Below are positions 24,106-33,163 of a stretch of 64,000 nucleotides of DNA, piece after piece; position 1 is the first letter of the stretch; every line of letters begins with the position of its first letter. Origin of the DNA: Pseudobacter ginsenosidimutans (GTDB lineage Bacteria > Bacteroidota > Bacteroidia > Chitinophagales > Chitinophagaceae); contig NZ_CP042431.1 of the NCBI RefSeq assembly GCF_007970185.1, forward strand, positions 7,361,342 to 7,425,341, written 5' to 3'. Under the pieces are notes generated by a model. The model made no database searches. It was not told the origin of the DNA and was given only the letters and a program-made list of their open reading frames with translations. Both the position numbers and the translations under genes were made by a program.

Positions 24106-26715
24106 TTACAGAAAATTGGCAAGATGCTGTTCCAGGTCCATCTCGGTTTTAATCAGCACATCCCGTGCCTTGCTGCCCTGGCTGGGTCCTACCACACCTG
24201 CGGCTTCGAGCTGATCCATGAGGCGACCGGCCCTGTTATAACCAAGTTTCATCCTTCTCTGGAGCAGTGAAGTGGATCCGATCTGGTTCTGCACGATCAG
24301 TCTGGCTGCATCTTCGAAGAGCGAGTCCCTGTCGTTCAGATCGAAATCTTTTCCTTCCATGTCTTTTTCGTCTACGTATTCAGGTAAGAGGAATGCCTGG
24401 GGATATCCGTTCTGGTTGCCGATATTTTCGCAGACACTGTCCACTTCGGGCGTATCCACAAAAGCGCATTGCAGACGGGTGAGTTCACCGTTATAAGAGA
24501 TCAGCATATCTCCTTTTCCGATCAACTGTTCTGCACCGCCTGTATCCAGGATAGTGCGGGAGTCGATCTTACTGGAAACCTTGAACGCGATACGGGCCGG
24601 GAAGTTGGCCTTGATGGTACCGGTGATGATATTTACGGAAGGACGTTGTGTAGCGATGATCAGGTGGATGCCAACGGCACGCGCCAGCTGCGCCAGACGA
24701 GCGATCGGCATCTCCACTTCCTTACCCGCCGTCATGATCAGATCAGCAAACTCATCCACTACCAGCACAATGAATGGCAGGTACTGGTGGCCTTTCTGCG
24801 GGTTCAGTTTTCGTTTTACAAATTTCTCGTTGTACTCTTTTATATTTCTGGTGCCGGCTTCCTTGAGCAGGTCGTAACGATTATCCATTTCAATACACAG
24901 TGCATTGAGTGTATTGATCACTTTCTTGGTATCAGTGATGATGGCTTCCTCTTCTCCGGGAAGCTTGGCCAGGAAATGCCTTTCGATGGTGCGATACAAA
25001 CTCAGCTCCACTTTCTTGGGATCCACCAGCACCAGCTTCAATTGGCTCGGGTGTTTTTTGTAGAGCAGTGAAACCAGGATGGCGTTCAGGCCAACTGATT
25101 TACCCTGACCGGTGGCTCCGGCCATCAGCAGGTGCGGCATGGTGGCGAGGTCAACAATGAAATTATCATTGTCGATCTTCTTACCGATGGCAACGGGCAA
25201 GCTATGATTGTTGAACTGGAATTTTTCGGATGCCAGGAGTGATTTCATACTCACTACTGTCTTCTTCACATTCGGCACTTCAATACCGATAGTTCCCTTA
25301 CCGGGGATCGGCGCAATGATGCGGATACCAAGCGCTGCAAGGCTCAACGCAATATCATCTTCCAGATTCTTGATACGTGAGATCCGCACACCAGCTGCGG
25401 GCACGATCTCATACAATGTTACTGTAGGACCTACGGTGGCGCTGATCTTCTGGATATGGATATCGTAGTTCTTGAGCGTATTGATGATCTGGTTCTTATT
25501 GTTCTCCAGTTCCGCAGGGTCCTGGATGATCTTCTCACTGCCGTGTTGTTCCAGCAGATCGAGGCTCGGGTATTTGTAATCACGCAGGTCGAGGGCAGGA
25601 TCATAGGGAGCCAGCACGGCTGCGGGCGGCGCGTCCTCTCCTACCGTATCAGGAATATCTTCGTCTGAGGGTTCTGGTGAGTAGGTCTTGATCTCCAGTT
25701 CCAGGTTGGGCGCCTGGGGTTTATTACTGCGCGGGCTGATCACCGGAGCAGGGATCTCTTCCACTTCCTCCTCCTCTTCTTCAATCTCTTCCTCGTCTTC
25801 CTCAAATGGTGCTTCTTCCTCTTCTTCGTGCTCCTCTTCCTCCTCTTCTTCGCCTGTATTGTTCAGCACCAGTTCTTCTGGCTCCGGATCCTTTTCAATG
25901 ATCTGGAGATCGAGCGGGGCTTCCTCTTCCACTACAGGCGGCGGAGCAACCAGTGCACCATTATCTTTTTTAAGCTGATTCTTCTTATTGGGCTTTACCG
26001 GCTTCACTTCTTCTTCCTCATCTTTCTCTTCCACTTTCAGTTCTCCTGTTTCCGGGTCCACATTGGCAGGCACTAGCGACGGCTTGCGTTTAGGCATGCT
26101 CGGTACCTTGAATGTTGGATTGAAACGCCAGATGATATAAGCAAGGCCGCCTGCAAAAAGCAGCACGAAGGTGCCCACATTACCGAGCATCTTTACCAAC
26201 CAGTCGCTCAGCATATTGCCCAGAGCGCCGCCCCAGCTGAAGTCAGAGCCGCCTGCAAAAAAAGAGGCAGCCACACTGAAATACAGAACACCGGCAATCA
26301 GGTAGCGCAGGTTGCGCCAGATGGAAAACAGTTTCCTGCCGAACAATCCGTTCACACCCAGAACAAAAAAGAATGAGCAGAACAGGAAGGAGGCAACGCC
26401 GAATGCATTGTAAAAAAACTGATGTGATATGTATGCGCCGATATTTCCCAGCAGGTTGCTGGTCTTTACTTCGGTGGAAGGCAATAAAATGGATGCCCCT
26501 TTGAAGACCTTGTCCTGGTCTTCCCTCCAGGTAAATACGTAGGATACGAAGGCGATAAACAGGAAACAGCAGAGCAGCAATGCCACGGTTCCGGCAATTT
26601 TGTGCGTGCGTTCATCTTTCACCAATTCCTTTACGGTAACCTGTTCTTCTTTCTCAGGTTTCAATTTATCCGGATCGGGCGATTTGCTTTTACTGGACTT
26701 TAAGCGGTTGGCCAT
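24106..26715 (-). CDS. ftsK: FtsK/SpoIIIE DNA translocase
   Basis: An 869-residue protein. The N-terminus has about four membrane segments (LLLCCFLFIAFVSYVF, FLFCSFFFVLGV, YLIAGVLYFSVAASFFAGG, VGTFVLLFAGGLAYIIW). A linker of about 190 residues is extremely rich in Glu. The alpha/beta motor carries Walker A GATGQGKSV and Walker B VLVVDEFADL, with ATQRPSVNIITG. The C-terminal gamma winged helix (SLLQRRMKLGYNRAGRLMDQ) reads KOPS-like sequences. FtsK pumps chromosome DNA through the septum for dimer resolution. The start is MANRLKSS; a promoter box lies only five bases before it. Confidence 0.96.
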   Translation of the reverse strand: MANRLKSSKSKSPDPDKLKPEKEEQVTVKELVKDERTHKIAGTVALLLCCFLFIAFVSYVFTWREDQDKVFKGASILLPSTEVKTSNLLGNIGAYISHQFFYNAFGVASFLFCSFFFVLGVNGLFGRKLFSIWRNLRYLIAGVLYFSVAASFFAGGSDFSWGGALGNMLSDWLVKMLGNVGTFVLLFAGGLAYIIWRFNPTFKVPSMPKRKPSLVPANVDPETGELKVEEKDEEEEVKPVKPNKKNQLKKDNGALVAPPPVVEEEAPLDLQIIEKDPEPEELVLNNTGEEEEEEEHEEEEEAPFEEDEEEIEEEEEEVEEIPAPVISPRSNKPQAPNLELEIKTYSPEPSDEDIPDTVGEDAPPAAVLAPYDPALDLRDYKYPSLDLLEQHGSEKIIQDPAELENNKNQIINTLKNYDIHIQKISATVGPTVTLYEIVPAAGVRISRIKNLEDDIALSLAALGIRIIAPIPGKGTIGIEVPNVKKTVVSMKSLLASEKFQFNNHSLPVAIGKKIDNDNFIVDLATMPHLLMAGATGQGKSVGLNAILVSLLYKKHPSQLKLVLVDPKKVELSLYRTIERHFLAKLPGEEEAIITDTKKVINTLNALCIEMDNRYDLLKEAGTRNIKEYNEKFVKRKLNPQKGHQYLPFIVLVVDEFADLIMTAGKEVEMPIARLAQLARAVGIHLIIATQRPSVNIITGTIKANFPARIAFKVSSKIDSRTILDTGGAEQLIGKGDMLISYNGELTRLQCAFVDTPEVDSVCENIGNQNGYPQAFLLPEYVDEKDMEGKDFDLNDRDSLFEDAARLIVQNQIGSTSLLQRRMKLGYNRAGRLMDQLEAAGVVGPSQGSKARDVLIKTEMDLEQHLANFL

Positions 26716-26720
26716 GATTA

Positions 26721-26728
26721 CAAAGATA
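26721..26728 (-). promoter_or_regulatory. -7 box directly before ftsK
   Basis: TATCTTTG on the minus strand with its last base five nt from the ftsK ATG. If used, the mRNA would begin at or beside the start codon. Confidence 0.45.
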
Positions 26729-26828
26729 AGTAGTAGAAAACAACTGTCATATAACAAATAAAAGCTGCACCTGCACTGGGAAAAATTGTATTTTACAAGG
26801 CCAAATCAATGGACCGGCCAAACCCAGG

Positions 26829-28754
26829 ATGAGAAACAACCATTACCTGAAACCTTTCTTACTGATAATTCTACTGGTTTCTACCCTCAGGGGTATGGGC
26901 CAGTCAGACAGCGCCGTTGTGAATGTGGCCAGGATCAGGTTGGACTCGTCCATTGGCAAATCCTGCTGGTTCGCTTCGCTTCCCAAAGGCGAAAAGATTG
27001 CAGACTCGGCCATTCCCTACCTGGTATTCAGACCCGATATCGTAAAGCGCTTCTATCCGCAGTATCCTCCATCGGCGGAACTGATGGAAAAAGACAATTA
27101 CCTCCGGTTCGCCCTTTACAATGGCAGCGACACCATAAAAAAGATCTTCTTCCTGCCCGCTTTTTATTGCAGGGATATCAGCTTATTCAAATTCTCTGCC
27201 GAAGATCCGGCCGGACAGTTCCAACTCAAACCAACCGGTGAAGAATGTCCCAGATTTCCCGGCTGCCAGCTCATCGTTCTCCAACCCAGGGAAAGGGCCG
27301 TGTATTACTGCCGCTTCAATTTCGTTCGCACCAATATAAATATTTTTACTCCATATCTGGTTGAGACCGATTATCTCGATGAATGGATCACCCGCAAACG
27401 CGATCTCGATTACAGCCTGGACATCGTTACCTATGTTGCTTCCGGCGTAATGCTGATGATGATCTTCTACTCGCTGGCGGTATATATTCAAAACCGCAAC
27501 AAGGAATTTATTTATTACGCCATCTATACACTTTGTACGGCCTGCCTGCTCTTCGGAAAATCTTACATGAACATGTCCGCCTCATGGTTCCATTATTTTT
27601 ATGAAGAGTACCTGGACTTCATGATCATGATCGCAAGCGTATTCACCTACCTGATCTTCGTGCGGAAATTCCTGAGTACGGAAGAGAATCATCCCTGGCT
27701 CGACAAATTCCTGAAGGTCACACTCTGGCCGCTGGCCATCCTTGCTGCCATCTTCACGATCCTGTATTTCACTACCAGCAAATACGTAGTGCTGAACAAT
27801 ATGGAATTCGTGATCAAGATTTTCTTCCTGCTGATCGCCATCATGTTCATCGTGTATTCCATTAAACGAAAGGATACCCTGTTGAATTATCTCGCAGGCG
27901 GAAGTTTTGCACTGATCTTCTTTGCCATTATTTCACAGGGCATCATCATGTTCGGATGGAATTTCAGCAAAAGCATCCTGCTGTTGAACCGCGCCCTCTT
28001 CTATTATGAGCTCGGACTGGTGATTGAACTGATCCTCTTCCTCTCCGGCCTCGCATACAAGAATCGCCGCGATATCATCGAAAGAGTAAAAGAAAGGGAA
28101 AGGCTCAAGCTGGATAATGAAAGAAAGGAATTCGAAAAACAAATGGCTGTAGTAACGGCCACACAACATGAGCGGGACCGCATCTCCGCCGATATGCACG
28201 ATGAACTGGGATCGGGCGTTACCGCCATCCGCCTCATGAGTGAGATCCTGAAAAGCCGCATGAAAGGACAGAGTTTTCCTGAACTGGAAAAGATCTCCAA
28301 CTCGGCCAACGATCTGCTGGGAAAGATGAATACCATCATCTGGACCATGAAGAGCTCCAACGACACAGTGGAAAGCCTGGTGGCCTATATCCGTGCACAT
28401 GCCATCGAGTATTTCGACAGTACACCGATCGACTGCAGTGTAAAATTGCCTGTAGTAATCCCGCAGGCAGAGATCTCCGGAGAAAAAAGACGCAATATAT
28501 TCCTCAGCATCAAGGAAGCACTGAACAATGCGATGAAGCATTCACAGGCATCGCAACTGCGTATCGAAATAACTACCAGGGATAACCGATTAGTGGTGAA
28601 GATCGCAGACAATGGCGTTGGCATCGACACTGAAAAATTGCGCCGCTTCGGCAATGGACTTAGTAATATGAAACGAAGGATGGAATTGATTGGCGGCAGC
28701 TTTCAGGTGCAGAATTGCAAAGGCGCCGTGCTTGTGTTTGAACTTCCTCTTTAA
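26829..28754 (+). CDS. 7TM-DISM sensor histidine kinase (HisKA_3/NarL type)
   Basis: A 641-residue inner-membrane kinase. After a signal peptide (to about 27), an extracytoplasmic 7TMR-DISM sensing domain covers residues 40-190. Seven hydrophobic helices follow (about 200-415), then a coiled coil (RVKERERLKLDNERKEFEKQ). The phosphoacceptor is H457 in DRISADMHDELGSG, as in HisKA_3 kinases, and the ATPase has NNAMKHSQ (N box), ADNGVGI and NGLSNMKRR. Partners would be LuxR/NarL-type response regulators, but none adjoins, so it is an orphan here. It converges on the next gene and their stop codons overlap. Confidence 0.9.
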   Translation: MRNNHYLKPFLLIILLVSTLRGMGQSDSAVVNVARIRLDSSIGKSCWFASLPKGEKIADSAIPYLVFRPDIVKRFYPQYPPSAELMEKDNYLRFALYNGSDTIKKIFFLPAFYCRDISLFKFSAEDPAGQFQLKPTGEECPRFPGCQLIVLQPRERAVYYCRFNFVRTNINIFTPYLVETDYLDEWITRKRDLDYSLDIVTYVASGVMLMMIFYSLAVYIQNRNKEFIYYAIYTLCTACLLFGKSYMNMSASWFHYFYEEYLDFMIMIASVFTYLIFVRKFLSTEENHPWLDKFLKVTLWPLAILAAIFTILYFTTSKYVVLNNMEFVIKIFFLLIAIMFIVYSIKRKDTLLNYLAGGSFALIFFAIISQGIIMFGWNFSKSILLLNRALFYYELGLVIELILFLSGLAYKNRRDIIERVKERERLKLDNERKEFEKQMAVVTATQHERDRISADMHDELGSGVTAIRLMSEILKSRMKGQSFPELEKISNSANDLLGKMNTIIWTMKSSNDTVESLVAYIRAHAIEYFDSTPIDCSVKLPVVIPQAEISGEKRRNIFLSIKEALNNAMKHSQASQLRIEITTRDNRLVVKIADNGVGIDTEKLRRFGNGLSNMKRRMELIGGSFQVQNCKGAVLVFELPL

Positions 28755-29653
28755 TTTAATTCGCAATCCTTTTCCTCAAAACTTTCTATTTCCTTATTTA
28801 CTTCTTCCAGCAATTGTTTTTCCGTTGGTAAATAAAGTTCATATTGACTTGCGATAATCTGCTTTTGATTTTCGGGTAGTGTGAATTTTACTACTGCATC
28901 GTTTTTATTGGCACAAAGCAAGATACCAATGGTTGGGTTTTCGTATGGCAGTTTTTCTATTCGGTCATAATAATTGACATACATCTGGACCTGACCAATA
29001 TCCTGATGTGTTAGTTTAGTTGTTTTGATTTCAATAATTACAAAACATTGTAATAAACGATTGTAAAATACCAAATCAACAAAAAACTCATCGCCCTCAA
29101 TGTGTATTCGCTTTTGCCTTGCTACAAAAGAAAAGCCATTACCTAACTCCAATAAAAAATCTTGTAAATGTGTGATAATGGCACTTTCCAAATCTTTCTC
29201 GTAGTATGATGCTTCTCTCTTCAATCCCAAAAATTCCAAAAACATGGGATCTTTAATAATTTCTTTGGCTTCTGATGGTTGCTTTTCATTTTGTGCAACT
29301 GCTAATACACTCTCTTTATCATTGCTCAAACTACTGTAGATTTGTCGTTCCAACTGGCGTACAGTCCAGTTGTTTTTTACTGCTTCGGCAATATAAAAAT
29401 CTCTTTTATCTTGGCTATCATCACTTAATATTAGTTTATATTGGCTCCAACTCAATTGTGCATACATTGTATGCACATTCTCAAATGTTCGGTAAAACTG
29501 GCGATAAAGGTTGATTTGTCTTGTAGAAAAACCACTTCCAAACTCAGGTTGCAGTTGTTCTGAAAGATATTTAATAAGAAAGGTTCCATACTCTGCACGT
29601 TCTTTTCCTTCTTGTTCTTCTTCAAAAATACGCTTACCAATATGCCAGTACAT
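28751..29653 (-). CDS. YhcG/DUF1016-type PD-(D/E)XK nuclease, N-terminus apparently damaged
   Basis: A 300-residue frame from the first ATG. An N-terminal DUF1016 helical domain (about 1-130) precedes a PD-(D/E)XK fold with GDEFFVDLVFYN and the catalytic E-x-K in FVIIEIKTTKL. Family members are usually about 340-370 residues. The matching N-terminal part (IIADIKAIIEQSKDKAVRAV) is encoded in frame upstream to 29794, without an ATG, GTG or TTG; an ATG at 29798-29800 is followed at once by TAG. So the start is lost, unusual or mutated. The gene is markedly AT-rich against its neighbours and overlaps the kinase stop, suggesting recent acquisition. Such proteins occur alone or beside restriction systems; their role is unsettled. 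Confidence 0.75.
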   Translation of the reverse strand: MYWHIGKRIFEEEQEGKERAEYGTFLIKYLSEQLQPEFGSGFSTRQINLYRQFYRTFENVHTMYAQLSWSQYKLILSDDSQDKRDFYIAEAVKNNWTVRQLERQIYSSLSNDKESVLAVAQNEKQPSEAKEIIKDPMFLEFLGLKREASYYEKDLESAIITHLQDFLLELGNGFSFVARQKRIHIEGDEFFVDLVFYNRLLQCFVIIEIKTTKLTHQDIGQVQMYVNYYDRIEKLPYENPTIGILLCANKNDAVVKFTLPENQKQIIASQYELYLPTEKQLLEEVNKEIESFEEKDCELN

Positions 29654-29806
29654 CAGCGTTCGTTGATGGTCAACGGCACGTACAGCCTTGTCTTTTGACT
29701 GCTCTATTATGGCTTTTATGTCTGCTATAATTGATTGGCCGGCAAGTATAGTAGGTTTTCTGCTTTTAAGTTGGATTATGTAGTACTCACTGTGCTACAT
29801 TGAAGT

Positions 29807-30196
29807 TTATTTCTTCACTGCAACAGCCCTGAACAAGAACAACCATCCAAGTATAAAGAACACACCACCAATTGGCGTGATGGCTCCGATACCGGACAAT
29901 CCCACTGTTTCAGTTGCCTTCAATGCAGTAAGAAGATAAAGGGAACCGCTGAACAACACAATACCTGCCAGGAAACTGTTGGCAGCATATTTCAGCCAGC
30001 GCTGTGAATAGTTGGAGTAAAGAATGGCCACGATCAGTAAGGCAAAAACATGGTAGAACTGATAGCGAACGCCTGTTTCAAAAGTTGACACTGTTTCAGC
30101 GGGTACCAGTTTCTTCAATCCATGTGCGCCGAATGCGCCTAATGCAACAGCCAATGCGCCGAGCAGCGCCGCTGTTTTCAAATATCCTTTATGCAT
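29807..30196 (-). CDS. DUF423 family small membrane protein (YgdD-like)
   Basis: A 129-residue protein with four hydrophobic helices. It shows the family signature near the N-terminus (LGALAVALGAFGAHGLKKL) and FETGVRYQFYHVFALL, then a final GAITPIGGVFFILGW. The family is widespread and uncharacterised. The start is MHKGYLKTA, inside the last codons of aroK, giving an 8-bp overlap and likely translational coupling. Confidence 0.88.
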   Translation of the reverse strand: MHKGYLKTAALLGALAVALGAFGAHGLKKLVPAETVSTFETGVRYQFYHVFALLIVAILYSNYSQRWLKYAANSFLAGIVLFSGSLYLLTALKATETVGLSGIGAITPIGGVFFILGWLFLFRAVAVKK

Positions 30197-30698
30197 GTAA
30201 CACTGTTTGAATAAAATCATTCATCGAGATCGAATCTTCCTTGTCGATAATCACATCAGCCTGTTCATAATACATCCTTCTTTCGTTCAGTTTCCGGATG
30301 ATATGATTGCGGAGGTCTTCATCTTTGATATCTTTCAGCAAAGGCCGGTGCATCCTTTCTTTCAACAGTCGCTGCAGTATCACTTCCACATGGGTGTTGA
30401 GCCATACCACGATGCCGTAACGCTTCATGAAATCGATATTGTTGAAGAAACAGGGCGTACCACCTCCGCAGGAGATGATCATGCTGTCTTCCCTTTCAAC
30501 AAGTTCTTCCAGCATTTGTTTTTCAGCGAGGCGAAAATATTCTTCGCCATTGTCTGTAAAGATATCGGCAATGGACTTGCCTTCCTGTGCTACTATCAGT
30601 TCATCCAGGTCATGGAATGGAAGTCCCATGCGGTTGGCAACCTGCTTACCCCAGTGCGTTTTACCTGCACCCATGAACCCTATCAAAAAAATCCTCAT
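30189..30698 (-). CDS. aroK: Shikimate kinase
   Basis: A 169-residue cytoplasmic kinase that phosphorylates shikimate at the 3-hydroxyl in aromatic amino acid synthesis. The P-loop is GFMGAGKTHWG (7-17), the shikimate-binding Asp pair is in HDLDELI (about 29-35), CGGGTPCF is the Walker-B-like loop, and the lid carries ERMHRPLL with its Arg. Length is standard. It overlaps the DUF423 gene. Confidence 0.93.
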   Translation of the reverse strand: MRIFLIGFMGAGKTHWGKQVANRMGLPFHDLDELIVAQEGKSIADIFTDNGEEYFRLAEKQMLEELVEREDSMIISCGGGTPCFFNNIDFMKRYGIVVWLNTHVEVILQRLLKERMHRPLLKDIKDEDLRNHIIRKLNERRMYYEQADVIIDKEDSISMNDFIQTVLHA

Positions 30699-30719
30699 TG
30701 TGGTGTGATGCTAGTGATA

Positions 30720-31901
30720 TTATTTGAATGCGTTGAATCCTGTAACGTCCATACCGGTGATGAGCAGGTGAATATCGTGTGTGCCTTCATAGGTGATCAC
30801 ACTTTCCAGGTTCATCATATGACGCATCACTGAATATTCTCCTGTAATGCCCATTCCTCCCAGCATTTGGCGTGCATCGCGTGCAATATTGGTTGCTATC
30901 TCGCAACCATTACGCTTGGCCATGCTCACCTGTTGCGGATTGGCTTTGTGCTGGTCCATCAGCACGCCTACCCTCCAGTTCAGCAACTGCGCTTTGGTGA
31001 TCTCGGTGATCATTTCAGCGAGTTTCTTTTGCTGCAATTGAAAACCTCCGATGGGTCTGTCGAACTGCACACGCTCTTTTGAATAGCGCAAAGCAGTATC
31101 GTAACAATCCATCGCTGCGCCAACGGTGCCCCAGGCGATGCCGTAACGGGCTTTGGTCAAACAGCTCAAAGGTCCTTTCAATCCTTTTACGTTAAGTATA
31201 TTTTCCTTCGGAACTTTTACATTATCGAAAACCAGTTCACCGGTAGCGGAAGCGCGCAGGCTCCATTTGCCGTGCGTGGTAGGTGTTGTGAAACCTTCCA
31301 TTCCGCGCTCCACGATCAGTCCGCGGATATCGCCGGCCTCATCTTTGGCCCAAACAACAGCCACCTGTGAAAAAGGCGCATTGCTGATCCACATTTTGGC
31401 GCCGTTGAGGATCACATGATCGCCGGCATCTTTGATATTTGTCAACATGCCTCCCGGGTTTGACCCATGGTCCGGCTCGGTGAGGCCGAAACAGCCCAGC
31501 CATTCGCCACTTCCAAGTTTGGGCAGGTATTTTTTACGTTGTTCTTCGCTTCCGAATTCGTAAATGGGGTACATCACCAGGGAACCCTGCACGGAGGCGG
31601 TGGATCGAACGCCACTGTCGCCTCTTTCCAGTTCCTGCATCATCAGTCCATAGCTGATATGGTCCAGGCCGCCGCCGCCGTATTCCACGGGGATGGTGGG
31701 GCCAAAACAACCCAGATCGCCCATCTGTTTAACGATATGCTGCGGGAACTCAGCTCGCTGGGCATAGTCTTCGATGATGGGAGAAATCTCTTTCTTTACA
31801 TAATTTCGAACTGACTCCCTCACCAGTTTCTGTTCTTCAGTGAGCAATTCATCGAGCGAAAAATAGTCCGGACTAACAAAAAGATCGGTTTTAGCGGCCA
31901 T
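30720..31901 (-). CDS. gcdH: Glutaryl-CoA dehydrogenase
   Basis: A 393-residue acyl-CoA dehydrogenase-family flavoenzyme, closest to the GcdH branch that oxidises and decarboxylates glutaryl-CoA to crotonyl-CoA. Signs are the N-terminal LLTEEQKLVRESVRNYV, the loop CFGLTEPDHGSNPGGM (FAD and substrate), the Arg-containing KARYGIAWG, and the catalytic Glu in VITYEGTHDIHLLI near residue 368. It starts at MAAKTDLF; an in-frame TTG three codons earlier is less likely. It lies 21 bp from aroK on the same strand. It may serve lysine or tryptophan breakdown, fitting the kynurenine genes 3 kb away. Confidence 0.92.
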   Translation of the reverse strand: MAAKTDLFVSPDYFSLDELLTEEQKLVRESVRNYVKKEISPIIEDYAQRAEFPQHIVKQMGDLGCFGPTIPVEYGGGGLDHISYGLMMQELERGDSGVRSTASVQGSLVMYPIYEFGSEEQRKKYLPKLGSGEWLGCFGLTEPDHGSNPGGMLTNIKDAGDHVILNGAKMWISNAPFSQVAVVWAKDEAGDIRGLIVERGMEGFTTPTTHGKWSLRASATGELVFDNVKVPKENILNVKGLKGPLSCLTKARYGIAWGTVGAAMDCYDTALRYSKERVQFDRPIGGFQLQQKKLAEMITEITKAQLLNWRVGVLMDQHKANPQQVSMAKRNGCEIATNIARDARQMLGGMGITGEYSVMRHMMNLESVITYEGTHDIHLLITGMDVTGFNAFK

Positions 31902-32018
31902 GACGAGCAATTTAATGTGTGCTAATGTAAGAAAAATGGAACGATTTGAGGTGGAAGATGCAACATGTTTGAAATGCCTGTGTCTCTACATTAACTTAAA
32001 ACAATAAAATCATTCATT

Positions 32019-32576
32019 TTGGAGCTGACTGCAACCATTGTCCAGGATGAGTTGGTGGAACGCTGTAAACGAGGGGACCCCACCGGCTTCGAAGCCCTTT
32101 ATCAGCGGTACGCCAGGGCTATGTACAACACGAGCCTGCGCATCGTCAACAATACAGGTGACGCGGAAGACGTGTTACAGGAGGCGTTTTTGGATGCCTT
32201 CAGATCTTTGAACGATTTCCATTACCGTTCCACATTCGGTGCATGGTTGAAAAGGATTGTGATCAACAAATCCATCAACATACTTCGCAAAAAGAAAATG
32301 CAGCTGAGTGAACTGGACGAGAACGGAGTGGAAGCAATTCCTGAAGAGAAAGGAACCGATGAAGCGGAATTGCAGTTCAGAGTAGCCGAAGTAAAAAGAT
32401 ATATCCAGTTATTACCGGACGGGTATCGCGCTGTACTGAGCCTTTACCTGCTGGAAGGTTATGATCATGAAGAGATCTCAGGGATCCTCGGCATATCGCA
32501 CAATACCGTCCGCACACAATATGTCCGTGCAAAGCAAAAATTATTGAACCTATTGAAACAAGGAGGAATATCATGA
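32019..32576 (+). CDS. ECF-type RNA polymerase sigma factor (TTG start)
   Basis: A 185-residue sigma-70 family regulator with region 2 (GFEALYQRYARAMYNTSLRI and NTGDAEDVLQEAFLDAFRSL) and region 4 with a helix-turn-helix (YDHEEISGILGISHNTVRTQ). Region 2 begins so early that the start must be the TTG at 32019: an in-frame stop lies 25 bases upstream, and the next ATG (32120) would cut region 2. The stop overlaps the following gene as ATGA, so the two are translationally coupled. The target promoters are unknown, probably including this operon. Confidence 0.88.
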   Translation: MELTATIVQDELVERCKRGDPTGFEALYQRYARAMYNTSLRIVNNTGDAEDVLQEAFLDAFRSLNDFHYRSTFGAWLKRIVINKSINILRKKKMQLSELDENGVEAIPEEKGTDEAELQFRVAEVKRYIQLLPDGYRAVLSLYLLEGYDHEEISGILGISHNTVRTQYVRAKQKLLNLLKQGGIS

Positions 32577-33163
32577 GCCAGTTAGAAAACTTCATCCGCG
32601 ACCATCGTGAAGAATTCGACGGAGAGGAGCCATCACCCAGGGTTTGGAAAGACCTGCAGCAACAACTACAGGCAGATGCCCAACCAACACTAAAAAAAAA
32701 TAGCGGTGGCAGGGTGCTCACGCTCACTATCCTGAAATGGAGTGCAGCAGCGGCTATCCTGGTTCTGGCAGGGCTCGGCGTGTTCCATCTCATCAGTCGC
32801 CCAGCTCCTTCCGGCACTGCTGAAGTAAAAACAAAAAGAGACGATATCCTCCAGAAGATCAATCCAACCTATGCAAAAGAAGTATACCATTTCACCCAGC
32901 TCATTGAATTGAAACAATCCGAGCTCAAACAGATCGAAAAAGATAATCCCGAGCTCTACCAGCAATTCCTGGGTGATATCAGTCAACTGGACAGCTCTTA
33001 TAATAATCTGAAAAAGGAACTGCCCTCCAACCCTAATCGTGAACAATTGCTGGAAGCCATGATCGAGAACCTGAAAATGCAGACAGAATTGCTTAATCAG
33101 CAGCTTCAGATCATTCAGCAGATCAAACAATCAAAAACACAAACCCATGTCAAAAGTATATAA
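32573..33163 (+). CDS. Single-pass membrane protein, putative anti-sigma factor
   Basis: A 196-residue protein. The N-terminal cytoplasmic part (about 1-48) contains SPRVWKDLQQQLQ, as in Bacteroidota anti-sigma proteins. One membrane helix follows (WSAAAAILVLAGLGVFHLI, about 55-73), and the outer domain is a Gln/Leu-rich coiled coil (about 90-190). There is no zinc-binding anti-sigma motif. Position directly behind an ECF sigma gene, with ATGA overlap, is the main reason for the call. It overlaps the next gene by 17 bp. Confidence 0.7.
   Translation: MSQLENFIRDHREEFDGEEPSPRVWKDLQQQLQADAQPTLKKNSGGRVLTLTILKWSAAAAILVLAGLGVFHLISRPAPSGTAEVKTKRDDILQKINPTYAKEVYHFTQLIELKQSELKQIEKDNPELYQQFLGDISQLDSSYNNLKKELPSNPNREQLLEAMIENLKMQTELLNQQLQIIQQIKQSKTQTHVKSI

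Noticed and set aside
25688-25978. 96-codon Ser-rich ORF opposite ftsK
   Set aside because: It is the antisense shadow of the Glu-rich FtsK linker.
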